Assembly (NCBI RefSeq): GCF_014192915.1
Contig: NZ_JACHYN010000016.1
Coordinates: forward strand, 1 to 64,000
Length of the DNA: 64,000 nucleotides
Source of the DNA: Azospirillum sp. OGB3
GTDB taxonomy: Bacteria; Pseudomonadota; Alphaproteobacteria; Azospirillales; Azospirillaceae
Direction of reading: 5' to 3'
Part shown: positions 52,575-61,416 of the stretch, one piece after another
Layout of the letters: each line of letters begins with the position of its first letter
Position numbering within the stretch: position 1 is the stretch's first letter
Program-made: the position numbers and the translations under genes
Notes under the pieces: model-generated
The model's input: the letters and a program-made list of their open reading frames with translations, nothing else
What the model was told of the DNA's origin: nothing
Databases searched by the model: none

Positions 52575-53333
52575 TCACAGGTCGAATTGCAGCAGGGTGC
52601 AGCGCCCGCCGTCGGTCACGCGGATGCGCCGGGCCAGCGCCCGCATGAACACGAAGCCGCGGCCGGAATGGGCGCCGCTCTCGGTGTCTTCCGGCAGGGC
52701 GGCCGCGTCGAACCCATTGCCTTGGTCCACCACCGCGATGGACAGGCTGTCAGCGCTCCAGCGCGCGAAAATGTCGATCCGCCGCTGCCGCACAGCGCCG
52801 TCGCCCAGCCGTTCGCGCAGCAGCCGGCTGAACAGGCGGTAGCCCTCCGGCTGTTCCTTCGTCGCGCTGGGAATGCCCAGATTGCCGTGGACGATGGCGT
52901 TGGCGACGGCCTCGTGCAGGCACAGTTCGACGTTGCCGCGCCGCTCCGGCGTCAGCACACCGCGCCGGGTCAGTTCGTCGCAAACCAGAACCGCGCATTG
53001 CAGGCCATAGGCCGTGCCGGTGGTCAGCGACAGGTAGAATCCCCGCTCCACCGGCGGGGCGCCCAGCCAGTCGGCGTCGATGGCGCCGGTCCCCTCTTCC
53101 CGCTCCGTCAGTTCCACCGTCAGGAAGCGGTCGAGCCCGAAGGCGCCGCGCAGGATGTCCCGGTCGGCCTGGGCCAGCAGCACCGCGGCGGCGGCACCGC
53201 CAACCGCTTCGTTCACGCCGAAGCGCGCCGCGACCCGCGCGGCGATCTCCGCCGGAACGCGATCCCGCACCACGCTGAAAGGTCGTACGGCGCCGGCTGG
53301 ACCGGGAGGAAGGCAGGCGGGGGAACCGTCCAT
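52575..53333 (-). CDS. RsbW-like serine kinase / anti-sigma ATPase, copy 2
   Basis: 252 residues. About 115 N-terminal residues without recognised motif precede the GHKL ATPase: VELCLHEAVANAIVHGNLG (N-box), VVDQGNGFDAAAL (G1) and GAHSGRGFVFMRALA (G2). As in copy 1 the extra N-terminal domain is unusual for RsbW. Begins seven bases after the STAS stop. Confidence 0.86.
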   Translation of the reverse strand: MDGSPACLPPGPAGAVRPFSVVRDRVPAEIAARVAARFGVNEAVGGAAAAVLLAQADRDILRGAFGLDRFLTVELTEREEGTGAIDADWLGAPPVERGFYLSLTTGTAYGLQCAVLVCDELTRRGVLTPERRGNVELCLHEAVANAIVHGNLGIPSATKEQPEGYRLFSRLLRERLGDGAVRQRRIDIFARWSADSLSIAVVDQGNGFDAAALPEDTESGAHSGRGFVFMRALARRIRVTDGGRCTLLQFDL

Positions 53334-53340
53334 CGCCCGC

Positions 53341-53646
53341 TCACCGTTCAATCGTGACGACTTCGCCGATCCGCGCCAAGTCGATGGAGCGCAGAACATC
53401 GCCTTTCAGCTTGCGGAGAACCAGCTTGATGTTGCGCTGCTCCGACTCGTCCTGAAGGATCAGCAGCATGCCGATCCCAGCGGAGTCGATGAAGGTCAGC
53501 CCGTCCATGTCGAGGACGAAACGGCGCGTGCCCTCCCCGTTCAGCAGTTCCACGATGTCGGGGAGGCTGTCGTGGTCGGTGAATTCCAACCGGCCGCTCA
53601 ACAGCACCTCGATGGCTTCGGAGGAACGGCGGACCTGGAAATTCAT
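53341..53646 (-). CDS. STAS anti-sigma-factor antagonist, copy 2
   Basis: 101 residues: GRLEFTDHDSLPDIVELL and LTFIDSAGIGMLLILQDES with S55 as likely phosphorylation site. Same length and serine position as the copy at 46063. AAGAGGA lies five bases before the ATG at 53646. Heads the minus-strand set STAS-ATPase-PP2C. A -10-like TATACT (53727-53722, minus) lies 76 bases upstream. Confidence 0.92.
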   Translation of the reverse strand: MNFQVRRSSEAIEVLLSGRLEFTDHDSLPDIVELLNGEGTRRFVLDMDGLTFIDSAGIGMLLILQDESEQRNIKLVLRKLKGDVLRSIDLARIGEVVTIER

Positions 53647-53883
53647 GACATCCTCTTGTGTTGCACCGCGCAAGCGGCTCCCGCGAACAGTAGTGCAAGG
53701 CCGACAACCCCTCAAGCAACAAGTATACATCTCGCAAATTTTGTCGATCATAGAGGGAATTTTCACGACACTCACACCATAGACGGACGGCAATGGTTGA
53801 TAGTACAACCGCATGACCGGTGAAGGCGGCGCCATGCCGCCGGTCTGCCCCGGTCATGCGCCCCCGCAGCGGGATATCCCTTC

Positions 53884-56190
53884 ATGACGGTGTTCGAGCA
53901 GGCGTGGAAGACGGTGCCGACGGTGTCGGCGAAGTTCCTGCTGATTTTGATTCCCATCCTGATGCTGACCACGCTGGGCTTCTCCTCGATCTTCTTCTAC
54001 GGCAAGTACAAGGACCTGCGCGGCGCCCTGCGCGACCGGATCGAGGCCATCGCGGAGATCAACGCCGTCGCCTTGTCCTCCAGCCTGTGGGCGGTCGACG
54101 TTCCGGCCGTCCGCAACATCATCCAGGCGATCTCCGTCAACCGCGAGCTTCTGTGCATCGAGGTGGCCGACGAGCTGGCCGACGGCCGTTTCGCGTGGCC
54201 CGACGCCGACTGCCGCCCCGTCGCCGGGCGCGAGACGGTGCGCCGTCCGATCCAGATGCAGAACCGCCGGCTCGGCACGCTGACGCTCCATTTCAGCTAC
54301 GCCCCGGTGGACGAGCAGATCCGGCAGGAGATGGTCAACACGCTGTGGCTCCTGCTGCTGATGCTCGTCGGCACGTTGATCACCGCGCTGACCGCCCACC
54401 GGCTGACCATCGGCGTGCCGCTGGGCCGGCTGATCGCGTCGATCCGTACGGCGGAGCAGGAGCATCTGCGCCGGCGCGTGCAGTGGTCGTCGGCCGACGA
54501 GCTGGGACGGGTGATCGCCGCCTATAACGGCATGCTGGCCCGGCTGGACGAGGAGGAGGCCGCCCTGCGCCAGAGCGAGGAGCGGCTGGGGCTGGCCATC
54601 GCCGCCACCCGCTCCTCGGTCTGGGATTACGATCTGCGGACCGGCCAGTACTGGTGGTCGAAGGAGTTCCCCGCGCTGCTCGGCTACGGCCCGGCGGAGC
54701 TGGCGATGACCGCGCAGACCTGGGAGTCTTTGATCCATCCGGAGGAGCGGCAGCGGGTCATCGCGGAATCCCGCAGCCGCGTGCGCGACAAGGACAGCGC
54801 CCACGCCACCGTCTACCGGATGCGCCGCCGCGACGGCGGCTGGCGCTGGATCGAGGACCGCGCGACCGCCCTGCGCGACGGCGAGGGAACGGCGGTCCGC
54901 CTGACCGGCACGATGTCCGACGTGACCGAGCGCATGCAGGCCCAACGGGATCTGGCGCGCGAGCGGAACGTCCTTCAGATCACGCTCGACAACACCGACC
55001 AGGGCATCATCATGGTGGACCGCAACCTGCGGGTCGTCATGTCCAACCGCCGCGCGGCGGAGCTTCTCGACGTGCCGGCGGCCTTCCTGGCCGGCAACCC
55101 GCTGTTTCCCGAGATCATTCGGCTCCAGCGTGCCCAGGGCGCCTTCGAGGATTTCAGCATCGACCCCGACCTGGAGCTGGACGAGACCGCCGTGGTCCCC
55201 GACCAGCCCTTCGCCTTCAAGCGGCGGCGCCCCGACGGCACGATCATCGAGGTGCGGTCCAACCCCCTGCCGGAGGGCGGCTTCGTCCGCACCTTCACCG
55301 ACGTGACGGTGGAAGCGCGCTCCGCCGAGGAGGTGTTCCACGCCATGGAGGCGCTGGAGACCGCCTACGCCGACCTCAAGGAGACGCAGGACAGCCTCGT
55401 CCAGGCGGAGAAGATGGCCTCGCTCGCCCTGCTGGTGGCCGGCGTCGCGCACGAGATCAACACGCCGGTGGGCATCGCCTACAGCTGCTCCACCCATCTG
55501 GCGTCGAAGACGCGGACGCTGACCGAGGCTTTCGCGAAGGGCGCCCTGAAGAAGTCCGACCTGACCGCCTATGTGGCGGCGGCGGGGGAATCCTCGCGCC
55601 TGATCGAGCAGAACCTGACCCGCGCGGCGGAGCTGATCCAGAGCTTCAAGCGCGTCGCCGTGGACCAGACCAGCCAGGAACGCCGCCGCTTCGACCTGCG
55701 CTCCTACCTGGACGAGATCATCACCTCCTTGGGGCCGCGCCTGCGCAAGAGCCCGCACCGGATGACCGTCGCCTGCCCGGACGGCATCACCATGGACGGC
55801 TACCCCGGCGCGCTCAGCCAGGTCATCACCAATCTGGTCATCAACGCGCTGACCCACGCTTTCCCCGACGGCCGCGAGGGCGCCATGGCGCTGACCGTGG
55901 AGGAACTGCCGGACGGCGAATTGGACATCCGCTTCTCCGACGACGGTGTCGGCATCGCCCCGGCCAATCTGCCCAAGGTGTTCGAACCCTTCTTCACGAC
56001 CAAACGCGGCACCGGGGGCAGCGGCCTCGGCCTTCACATCGTCTTCAACTTGGTGACTCAATCCCTGGGCGGCCGGATCTCGGTGGACAGCCCGGCTCCC
56101 AACGCCCTCACAGGCGGGGGCACCAGCTTCCTCCTGCGGGTTCCCGTGACGGCGCCCCGGATGGCCGGCCCCCCGGAGAGCGCAGCATGA
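53884..56190 (+). CDS. Membrane sensor histidine kinase with two PAS domains
   Basis: 768 residues. TM1 (about 17-38, FLLILIPILMLTTLGFSS) and TM2 (about 155-175, LWLLLLMLVGTLITAL) enclose a short periplasmic domain. HAMP, then PAS (SSVWDYDLRTGQYWWSKEF) and a second PAS (LDNTDQGIIMVDRNLRVV). HisKA is of the variant type VAGVAHEINTPVGIAYSC with H523; the ATPase has NLVINALTHAF, DDGVGI and GGSGLGLHI. Its stop overlaps the hybrid kinase (ATGA). Divergent from the second partner-switching set. Confidence 0.92.
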   Translation: MTVFEQAWKTVPTVSAKFLLILIPILMLTTLGFSSIFFYGKYKDLRGALRDRIEAIAEINAVALSSSLWAVDVPAVRNIIQAISVNRELLCIEVADELADGRFAWPDADCRPVAGRETVRRPIQMQNRRLGTLTLHFSYAPVDEQIRQEMVNTLWLLLLMLVGTLITALTAHRLTIGVPLGRLIASIRTAEQEHLRRRVQWSSADELGRVIAAYNGMLARLDEEEAALRQSEERLGLAIAATRSSVWDYDLRTGQYWWSKEFPALLGYGPAELAMTAQTWESLIHPEERQRVIAESRSRVRDKDSAHATVYRMRRRDGGWRWIEDRATALRDGEGTAVRLTGTMSDVTERMQAQRDLARERNVLQITLDNTDQGIIMVDRNLRVVMSNRRAAELLDVPAAFLAGNPLFPEIIRLQRAQGAFEDFSIDPDLELDETAVVPDQPFAFKRRRPDGTIIEVRSNPLPEGGFVRTFTDVTVEARSAEEVFHAMEALETAYADLKETQDSLVQAEKMASLALLVAGVAHEINTPVGIAYSCSTHLASKTRTLTEAFAKGALKKSDLTAYVAAAGESSRLIEQNLTRAAELIQSFKRVAVDQTSQERRRFDLRSYLDEIITSLGPRLRKSPHRMTVACPDGITMDGYPGALSQVITNLVINALTHAFPDGREGAMALTVEELPDGELDIRFSDDGVGIAPANLPKVFEPFFTTKRGTGGSGLGLHIVFNLVTQSLGGRISVDSPAPNALTGGGTSFLLRVPVTAPRMAGPPESAA

Positions 56191-59147
56191 CCAACGAACC
56201 GATCATGCCCGGCGCCGACGACGAGATCCTGTTCGCCGACGAAGAGGGCGAGCATGGGGACGAGACCCCGCCTTGGCCCGTCCTGGTGGTGGACGACGAG
56301 GACGATGTCCATTCCATGACCGCCCTCCTGCTGGACGATGTGGAATTCCAGGGGCGCCGGCTGGAGCTGATCGGGTGCCGCTCCGCCGCCGAGGCCCGCG
56401 CCGTGCTGCGCACCCGCCGGGACATCGCCGTCATCCTGCTGGACGTGGTGATGGAGGAGGAGGACGCCGGGCTGACGCTGGTTCGCTGGATTCGCGGCGC
56501 TCTGGGCAACCTCGACGTCCGCATCATCCTGCGCACCGGCCAGCCGGGGCAGGCGCCGCAGCGCGACGTGATCGTCGGCTGCGACATCAACGATTACAAG
56601 TCGAAGGCCGACCTGTCGGCGGAGGGGCTGTTCACCGCGGTGATCGCAGCGCTGCGTGCCTACGACCACATCCGCTTCATCGAGACCAAGGTGGCCGAAC
56701 GCACGCACGAGCTGCGGCAGGGCCGCGAGCAGATGCGCGCCATCCTGGAGTCGAGCCCGGTCGGCGTCTGCGCCTACACCCACGACGGCGTCCTCGTGAT
56801 GTGCAACGACCGGCTGGTCCATCTGCTGGGCGTGCCAAAGGAGCGGCTGCTCGGCGTCTCCATCGCCGACCTGTTCATCGAGCCGGACAACACCGAGGCG
56901 CACGAGACGCACTGGACCTTCTTCCGCCGCTCGCTGCGCGACGCCGAGGTGCGGGTGCGGCGGGCCGACGGCTCCGTCTTCTGGGCGCTGGTGTCGGTGG
57001 ACCCGACTCTGCTCGACGGTCGCCCGGTCCATCTTGCCTGGGTCTACGACATCACGCGGCGCAAGCTGGCCGAGCGCCGGATGGAACAGGCCAAGGAGCA
57101 GGCCGAGCAGACGACCACCGCCAAGTCCGCCTTCCTCGCCACCATGAGCCACGAGATCCGCACCCCGATGAACGGCGTGCTGGGCATGCTGGAGCTGTTG
57201 GAGCGCACGCCGCTGGACGGCGGGCAGCGCGACACCGTGGCGACCATGCGGGAATCGGCGACCTCGCTGCTGCGGATCATCGACGACATCCTCGACTTCT
57301 CGAAGATCGAAGCCGGCAAAATGGACCTGGAGCAGGTGCCCGTCTCCATCCCCGCCCTGGTCGAAGGGGTGGCCGAGACGCTGGCCCCGGCGGCGCGGGC
57401 CAAGGGGCTGGCGCTGCTGACCTATGTGGACCCGGCGCTCCCGCCGGCGCTGACCGGCGATCCGGTGCGGCTGCGCCAGATCCTGTTCAACCTGTGCGGC
57501 AACGCCATCAAGTTCACCGAGCGCGGGCGGATCGTGGTGCAGGCCACCCTGGCCGCCAGGACGGACGGCAACAGCCAGGGCGGCACCCGGCTGCGCATCG
57601 AGGTGGCGGACACCGGCATCGGCATTTCCGAGACGGCGCGCCGCCAGCTCTTTCAGCCCTTCACCCAGGCGGAAAGCTCGACCGCACGGCGCTTCGGAGG
57701 CACCGGGCTGGGCCTGTCGATCAGCCGGCGGCTGGTCACACTGATGGGTGGGGCGATCGGGGTGGAGAGCGCGCCGGGGGTGGGCTCGACCTTCTGGGTG
57801 GAGCTAACGCTGGGCGCCGTGGCGGAGCACGCCCCACCCGAAGCCCCCTCGGTCCTGGCTCCCCCGGCAATCGCGGAGCCGGATCTTGCCGGTCTGACCG
57901 TGCTCGTCGGCCTGCCGGAAACGACGGAGCGCCGGATCGTCGCCGACTATCTGGAGGCCGCCGGGGCGCGGGTGCTGGCCGCCGGGGAACCCGGTGCCCT
58001 GGCCGCGCAGGCCCGGACGGCCCGCGAAGACAACGGAGCGCTGAACGTCGTCGTGGTGGACGAGGCGCTGCACACCCCCGCGGCCGCCCGGGCGCCGCAA
58101 TTGCTGGGGCGCCGCATCGGGGAACCGCGGGTGCCGACGGTGCTGCTGCAGGACCCGACGGCCCACGGCGGCCGCCCCACCGACGAATCGGTCCCGGTGA
58201 GCCGCCCGGTCCGCCGCGCGCCGCTGGTTCGCGCGGTGGCGGAGGCGGCCGGGCGCATCATGGCGGACACCGCTCCAGCCGAAGTCCCGCTGTCCGAGGG
58301 GCTCCGCGCCCCGGCCCCGCTGAGTCCGGAGCGCGCCATCGCCGAGGCGGAGGCCCTCGGGCGTCTGATCCTGGTGGCGGAGGACAACGCCATCAACCGG
58401 AAGGTTCTGCAGATGCAACTGGCCTCGCTGGGCCACACGGCGGAGCTGACCAACGGCGGGGCCGAGGCTCTGGCCGTGCTGGGGCGGCGGCGCTATGCCC
58501 TGCTGCTGACCGACATCCAGATGCCCGAGGTGGACGGGTTCGAACTGACCCGGCGCATCCGCGCGGCGGAACGCGCCACCGGCGCCCATCTGCCGATCGT
58601 CGCCCTGACCGCCAACGCCGCCCCGGCGGACATCGAGAGCTACCGCGCCGCCGGCATGGACGAGGCATTGAGCAAGCCCCTGGACTTGATGAAGCTCGAC
58701 GCCGCGCTGTCCCGCTTCCTGCCGCCTCCGATGTCGGACCAGGCAACGCCGCGCCTCTCCTCCCAGCCATTGGAGAACCCGCCGATCGACCTACCGCCGA
58801 TCGACCTGCCCCCCATCAACGTGGATGTGCTGCGCCGGCTCTGCGACGACGACCGGGCGCTGATGGAGGAATTGCTGAACGATTTCCTCGGCATCGGCCG
58901 CCACATCGCCGACGAGGTCGCCGACGCCGTCGCCGCGCGGAACGCAACGGCGATCCGCGCTGGTGCCCACAACCTCAAGGGCTGCTCCCGCAACGCCGGG
59001 GCGACACCGCTCGGCGACGCGGCGCAGGCGCTGGAGCAGGCGGTGATGCAGGACGCCCCCTGGGAGCGGGTGATCGCGCTGGCCGCGGCCCTGGAACAGG
59101 CGATGCGGGAGGTCGAGCGCTTCATCGCCACCGCTTCGCCCCCCTGA
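56187..59147 (+). CDS. Hybrid histidine kinase: REC-PAS-HisKA-HATPase-REC-HPt
   Basis: 986 residues, soluble. N-terminal receiver (D86, VILLDVVMEEEDAG) of the type with DYKSKADLS. PAS (LESSPVGVCAYTHDG) is followed by HisKA with H322 (TMSHEIRTPMNGVLGM) and ATPase (NLCGNAIKF, DTGIGI, GTGLGLSIS). Residues 550-710 look like a worn receiver. A true receiver follows with D776 (LLLTDIQMPEVDG), then a Pro-rich linker and HPt with H928 (AHNLKGCSRNAG). With an on-board HPt it can pass phosphate to separate receivers, such as the PP2C proteins. Confidence 0.93.
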   Translation: MTNEPIMPGADDEILFADEEGEHGDETPPWPVLVVDDEDDVHSMTALLLDDVEFQGRRLELIGCRSAAEARAVLRTRRDIAVILLDVVMEEEDAGLTLVRWIRGALGNLDVRIILRTGQPGQAPQRDVIVGCDINDYKSKADLSAEGLFTAVIAALRAYDHIRFIETKVAERTHELRQGREQMRAILESSPVGVCAYTHDGVLVMCNDRLVHLLGVPKERLLGVSIADLFIEPDNTEAHETHWTFFRRSLRDAEVRVRRADGSVFWALVSVDPTLLDGRPVHLAWVYDITRRKLAERRMEQAKEQAEQTTTAKSAFLATMSHEIRTPMNGVLGMLELLERTPLDGGQRDTVATMRESATSLLRIIDDILDFSKIEAGKMDLEQVPVSIPALVEGVAETLAPAARAKGLALLTYVDPALPPALTGDPVRLRQILFNLCGNAIKFTERGRIVVQATLAARTDGNSQGGTRLRIEVADTGIGISETARRQLFQPFTQAESSTARRFGGTGLGLSISRRLVTLMGGAIGVESAPGVGSTFWVELTLGAVAEHAPPEAPSVLAPPAIAEPDLAGLTVLVGLPETTERRIVADYLEAAGARVLAAGEPGALAAQARTAREDNGALNVVVVDEALHTPAAARAPQLLGRRIGEPRVPTVLLQDPTAHGGRPTDESVPVSRPVRRAPLVRAVAEAAGRIMADTAPAEVPLSEGLRAPAPLSPERAIAEAEALGRLILVAEDNAINRKVLQMQLASLGHTAELTNGGAEALAVLGRRRYALLLTDIQMPEVDGFELTRRIRAAERATGAHLPIVALTANAAPADIESYRAAGMDEALSKPLDLMKLDAALSRFLPPPMSDQATPRLSSQPLENPPIDLPPIDLPPINVDVLRRLCDDDRALMEELLNDFLGIGRHIADEVADAVAARNATAIRAGAHNLKGCSRNAGATPLGDAAQALEQAVMQDAPWERVIALAAALEQAMREVERFIATASPP
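58779..58808 (+). repeat. In-frame 15-bp tandem duplication in hybrid kinase linker
   Basis: CCGCCGATCGACCT plus A or G occurs at 58779-58793 and 58794-58808, doubling the peptide PPIDL in the linker before the HPt domain; a third, diverged unit (PPIN) follows. Confidence 0.9.
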
Positions 59148-59230
59148 AGTCCCCAAAACAGCCTTTGTCCGTTCGAACCGGCGTCCAGTTGGGGTATCGT
59201 CCCCACGACCCGCCACGCCGCGAGACGCGC

Positions 59231-60571
59231 ATGAACCGTCGCCAGTTCTCCAGCCTGCTGCTTTCCCTGCCGGTGCTTCCCTACGCCGCCCCGATCGCCG
59301 CGCAGGAGAAGGTTCCCACCCTGGGGGAGGAGCTGACCCCCTTCGGTGCGGTGCGCGGCGCCAGCCGGACGCGGGCCATTCCAGCCTGGAAGGGCGGGCT
59401 GACCCAGGCGCCCGACGGCTGGACGCCGGGCACTCCGTTGCCCGATCCCTACGACGAGGATGGGCGCTGGTTCACCGTGCGCCCGGCGGATCTCGACCGC
59501 TACAAGGTCCGCCTGTCCGGCGGCCTTCAGGAGATGCTGAGCAAACACCCGTCTTTCGAGATCCCGGTCTTTCTCAGCCGCCGCAGCGCCGCCGCCCCTC
59601 AGCGCGTCTACGACGAATCGATCGCGAACGCCAGGCGCGCCAAGCTCGGCGAGAACGGTCTGGCGCTCAGCGGGGCGCGGATGGGCGTGCCCTTCCCCAT
59701 CCCGGCCAACGGCGTGCAGGCGATGTGGAACCACATCCTGCGCTGGCGCGGCAATTCATTCAGCCGCACCGGCGCCACCGTCCTGCCGGAGGCCGGCGGC
59801 ATTTACACCGCGGCGGTCTATCGTGAGGATTGGCAGTCCAGCTACGCCGCCGGAATCGACGGCGGCCGCCCCTTCCATTACCGCCGCACCACCCTGATGC
59901 CCAAGGCGGAGGCCGGAACCACCCTTTTGCTGCACGGCACGCTGAACCCGATCCAGGCCGGCTTCTCCGCCTGGTTCCGCCAGGGAGAAACCGGCAAGCC
60001 CGTGCGCGCGCCCGACTTCGTCTACGACACGCCGGACCCGGCCAGCGGCGGCATCCGCACCGCCGACATGCTGGACATGTTCAGCGGCCCGCTGGACCGG
60101 TTCGATTTCGCGCTGGTGACCCGGCGGGAGATGTATGTGCCCTACAACGCCAGCCGGATGAACGCCCCCGGCCTGGCACCCGTGGATTTCCTGTGGCTGG
60201 GCCACCCCAACCCGCAATTCCTGCGCTACGAGATGCACCGGGTGTGGATCGTCGAGGCACGGGTCAAGCCCAATTTCCGCCACGCCCTGCCGGAGCGCAC
60301 CTATTATCTGGACGAGGATTCCTGGCAGATCGTCATGGCCGACCATTACGACGCCAAGGGCGATCTGGTCCGCTACGCGGAGGCGCACGGCGTCGCCTAT
60401 CCCCAGGTGCCCGTCTTCGCTCCGGCGCTGGAGATCACCTACGACCTCACCGGCGACCGCTATGTGGTGAACGGCCTCGACAACCAGCTCGCTCCGCCGG
60501 ACTTCGCCAAAACCCTGCGGCCCGAGGACTTCGCCCCCGACACGCTGGAGCGCAAGCGGCGGCGCTGGTGA
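59231..60571 (+). CDS. DUF1329 exported protein
   Basis: 446 residues. The signal peptide is about 1-25 (RRQFSSLLLSLPVLPYAAPI, AAQ). The family block LTPFGAVRGASRTRAIPAWK, followed by GGL, identifies DUF1329, whose members have a lipoprotein-carrier-like fold and often accompany RND exporters or DUF1302 proteins. ERTYYLDEDSWQIVMADHYD near 360 is another conserved block. No exporter is adjacent. It begins 83 bases after the hybrid kinase stop and may be its target or only a neighbour. Confidence 0.85.
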   Translation: MNRRQFSSLLLSLPVLPYAAPIAAQEKVPTLGEELTPFGAVRGASRTRAIPAWKGGLTQAPDGWTPGTPLPDPYDEDGRWFTVRPADLDRYKVRLSGGLQEMLSKHPSFEIPVFLSRRSAAAPQRVYDESIANARRAKLGENGLALSGARMGVPFPIPANGVQAMWNHILRWRGNSFSRTGATVLPEAGGIYTAAVYREDWQSSYAAGIDGGRPFHYRRTTLMPKAEAGTTLLLHGTLNPIQAGFSAWFRQGETGKPVRAPDFVYDTPDPASGGIRTADMLDMFSGPLDRFDFALVTRREMYVPYNASRMNAPGLAPVDFLWLGHPNPQFLRYEMHRVWIVEARVKPNFRHALPERTYYLDEDSWQIVMADHYDAKGDLVRYAEAHGVAYPQVPVFAPALEITYDLTGDRYVVNGLDNQLAPPDFAKTLRPEDFAPDTLERKRRRW

Positions 60572-60586
60572 CGGGGCGGGCGCCGG

Positions 60587-60614
60587 TCAGTGGGCGGCGA
60601 TCAGTGGGCGGCGA
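60587..60614 (+). repeat. 14-bp tandem duplication after the DUF1329 gene
   Basis: TCAGTGGGCGGCGA occurs twice without gap (60587-60600, 60601-60614) in the short gap between converging genes, followed by a third partial copy (TCATTG). Confidence 0.9.
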
Positions 60615-60628
60615 TCATTGCGCTGCGG

Positions 60629-60853
60629 TCAGTGGCGGACCGGACCGGCCACCCATTGGCTGACGATGGTTTCCGCCTGGAAGGGCGGGGTTTCGGGATG
60701 GTGGTAGCGAAAGACGGTCACCGCCGCCTCCAGCGCGTAGCGCTCCGGCTGGCCGCAGTCGCACAGGCCGGCGTAGCAGCGCTGGACCGCGTCGCGGCAA
60801 TTCAGGCTCACCGTCGGGTAGGGATCGATCGTCAGCCAGCGCATGCTTTTCAT
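60629..60853 (-). CDS. Small cysteine-rich protein coupled to fur
   Basis: 74 residues with C19, C26, C31 and C33 (LNCRDAVQRCYAGLCDCGQP) and HH at 51-52, a possible metal site. No signal peptide or membrane span. Its ATG overlaps the fur stop as ATGA, and GGGGAG stands five bases before it. Not recognised as a named family. Cotranslation with a metal regulator suggests a role in metal handling, which is inference. Confidence 0.72.
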   Translation of the reverse strand: MKSMRWLTIDPYPTVSLNCRDAVQRCYAGLCDCGQPERYALEAAVTVFRYHHPETPPFQAETIVSQWVAGPVRH

Positions 60854-61320
60854 CGACGCTCCCCGCTTTTCCCAGAATTGTCATCCAGCGCGTCGCCGCC
60901 GTCGATGGAAACGCCGTCGAGCGGAACGCCGTAGATCTCCAGCCGGTGACCGACGATGCGGTAGCCCAGTTCCCGCGCGATGCGCTCCTTCAGCGCCTCC
61001 AGCTCCGGGCTGGCGAACTCGACGATCCGCCCGCTGCGCGTGTCGATCAGGTGGTGGTGATGATCGGTGGACGCCTCTTCATAGCGGGCGCGGCCGTCGC
61101 CCAGATCCACCTTCTCGATCACCTGCGCGTCTTCGAGAAGGCGCATGGTGCGGTAGACCGTGGCGATGGAGATTCGCGGGTCGATCAGCACGGCGCGGCG
61201 ATGGACCTCCTCCACGTCGGGATGGTCGTCCGACTCCGACAGGACCTGGGAAATGACCCGGCGCTGGCCGGTCATCTTCAGCCCCTTTTCCAGGCACAAG
61301 GATTCGAGACGCGACGTCAT
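60850..61320 (-). CDS. fur: Fur-family metal-responsive repressor (Fur/Mur type)
   Basis: 156 residues. Winged helix with [11 protein letters not shown] and [18 protein letters not shown] (recognition helix). Metal ligands include H33, the HHHH run at 87-90 ([13 protein letters not shown]), and E/H of [12 protein letters not shown]. The CxxC zinc site of E. coli Fur is absent, as is usual in alphaproteobacterial Fur/Mur. HHHHLID rather than the Irr haem motif argues against Irr. ATG 61320 is chosen from the family N-terminus; starts further upstream would give an atypical tail. A Fur-box-like site lies 75 bases upstream. Confidence 0.93.
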   Translation of the reverse strand: MTSRLESLCLEKGLKMTGQRRVISQVLSESDDHPDVEEVHRRAVLIDPRISIATVYRTMRLLEDAQVIEKVDLGDGRARYEEASTDHHHHLIDTRSGRIVEFASPELEALKERIARELGYRIVGHRLEIYGVPLDGVSIDGGDALDDNSGKSGERR

Positions 61321-61394
61321 TGCCCCACCGCCTTTTGCCATCCGTTGCGGCGCCGTGTCCCGCGATCCGGGGCGCCATGCTGCAGCGCCCATCA

Positions 61395-61416
61395 TAATAC
61401 TGAAATTCATTCGCAA
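61395..61416 (-). promoter_or_regulatory. Fur-box-like element upstream of fur
   Basis: On the minus strand the sequence from 61416 to 61395 begins TTGCGAATGAATTTCA and continues into GTATTA. It resembles proteobacterial Fur boxes (TTGCGAATGATTATCA type) and lies in an AT-rich patch where the fur promoter is expected. Suggests autoregulation. Confidence 0.5.

Noticed and set aside
60850-61320. Fur-family gene as Irr.
   Set aside because: The sequence around the histidine run is HHHHLID with a following IVEF, as in Fur/Mur; the Irr haem regulatory motif is absent.
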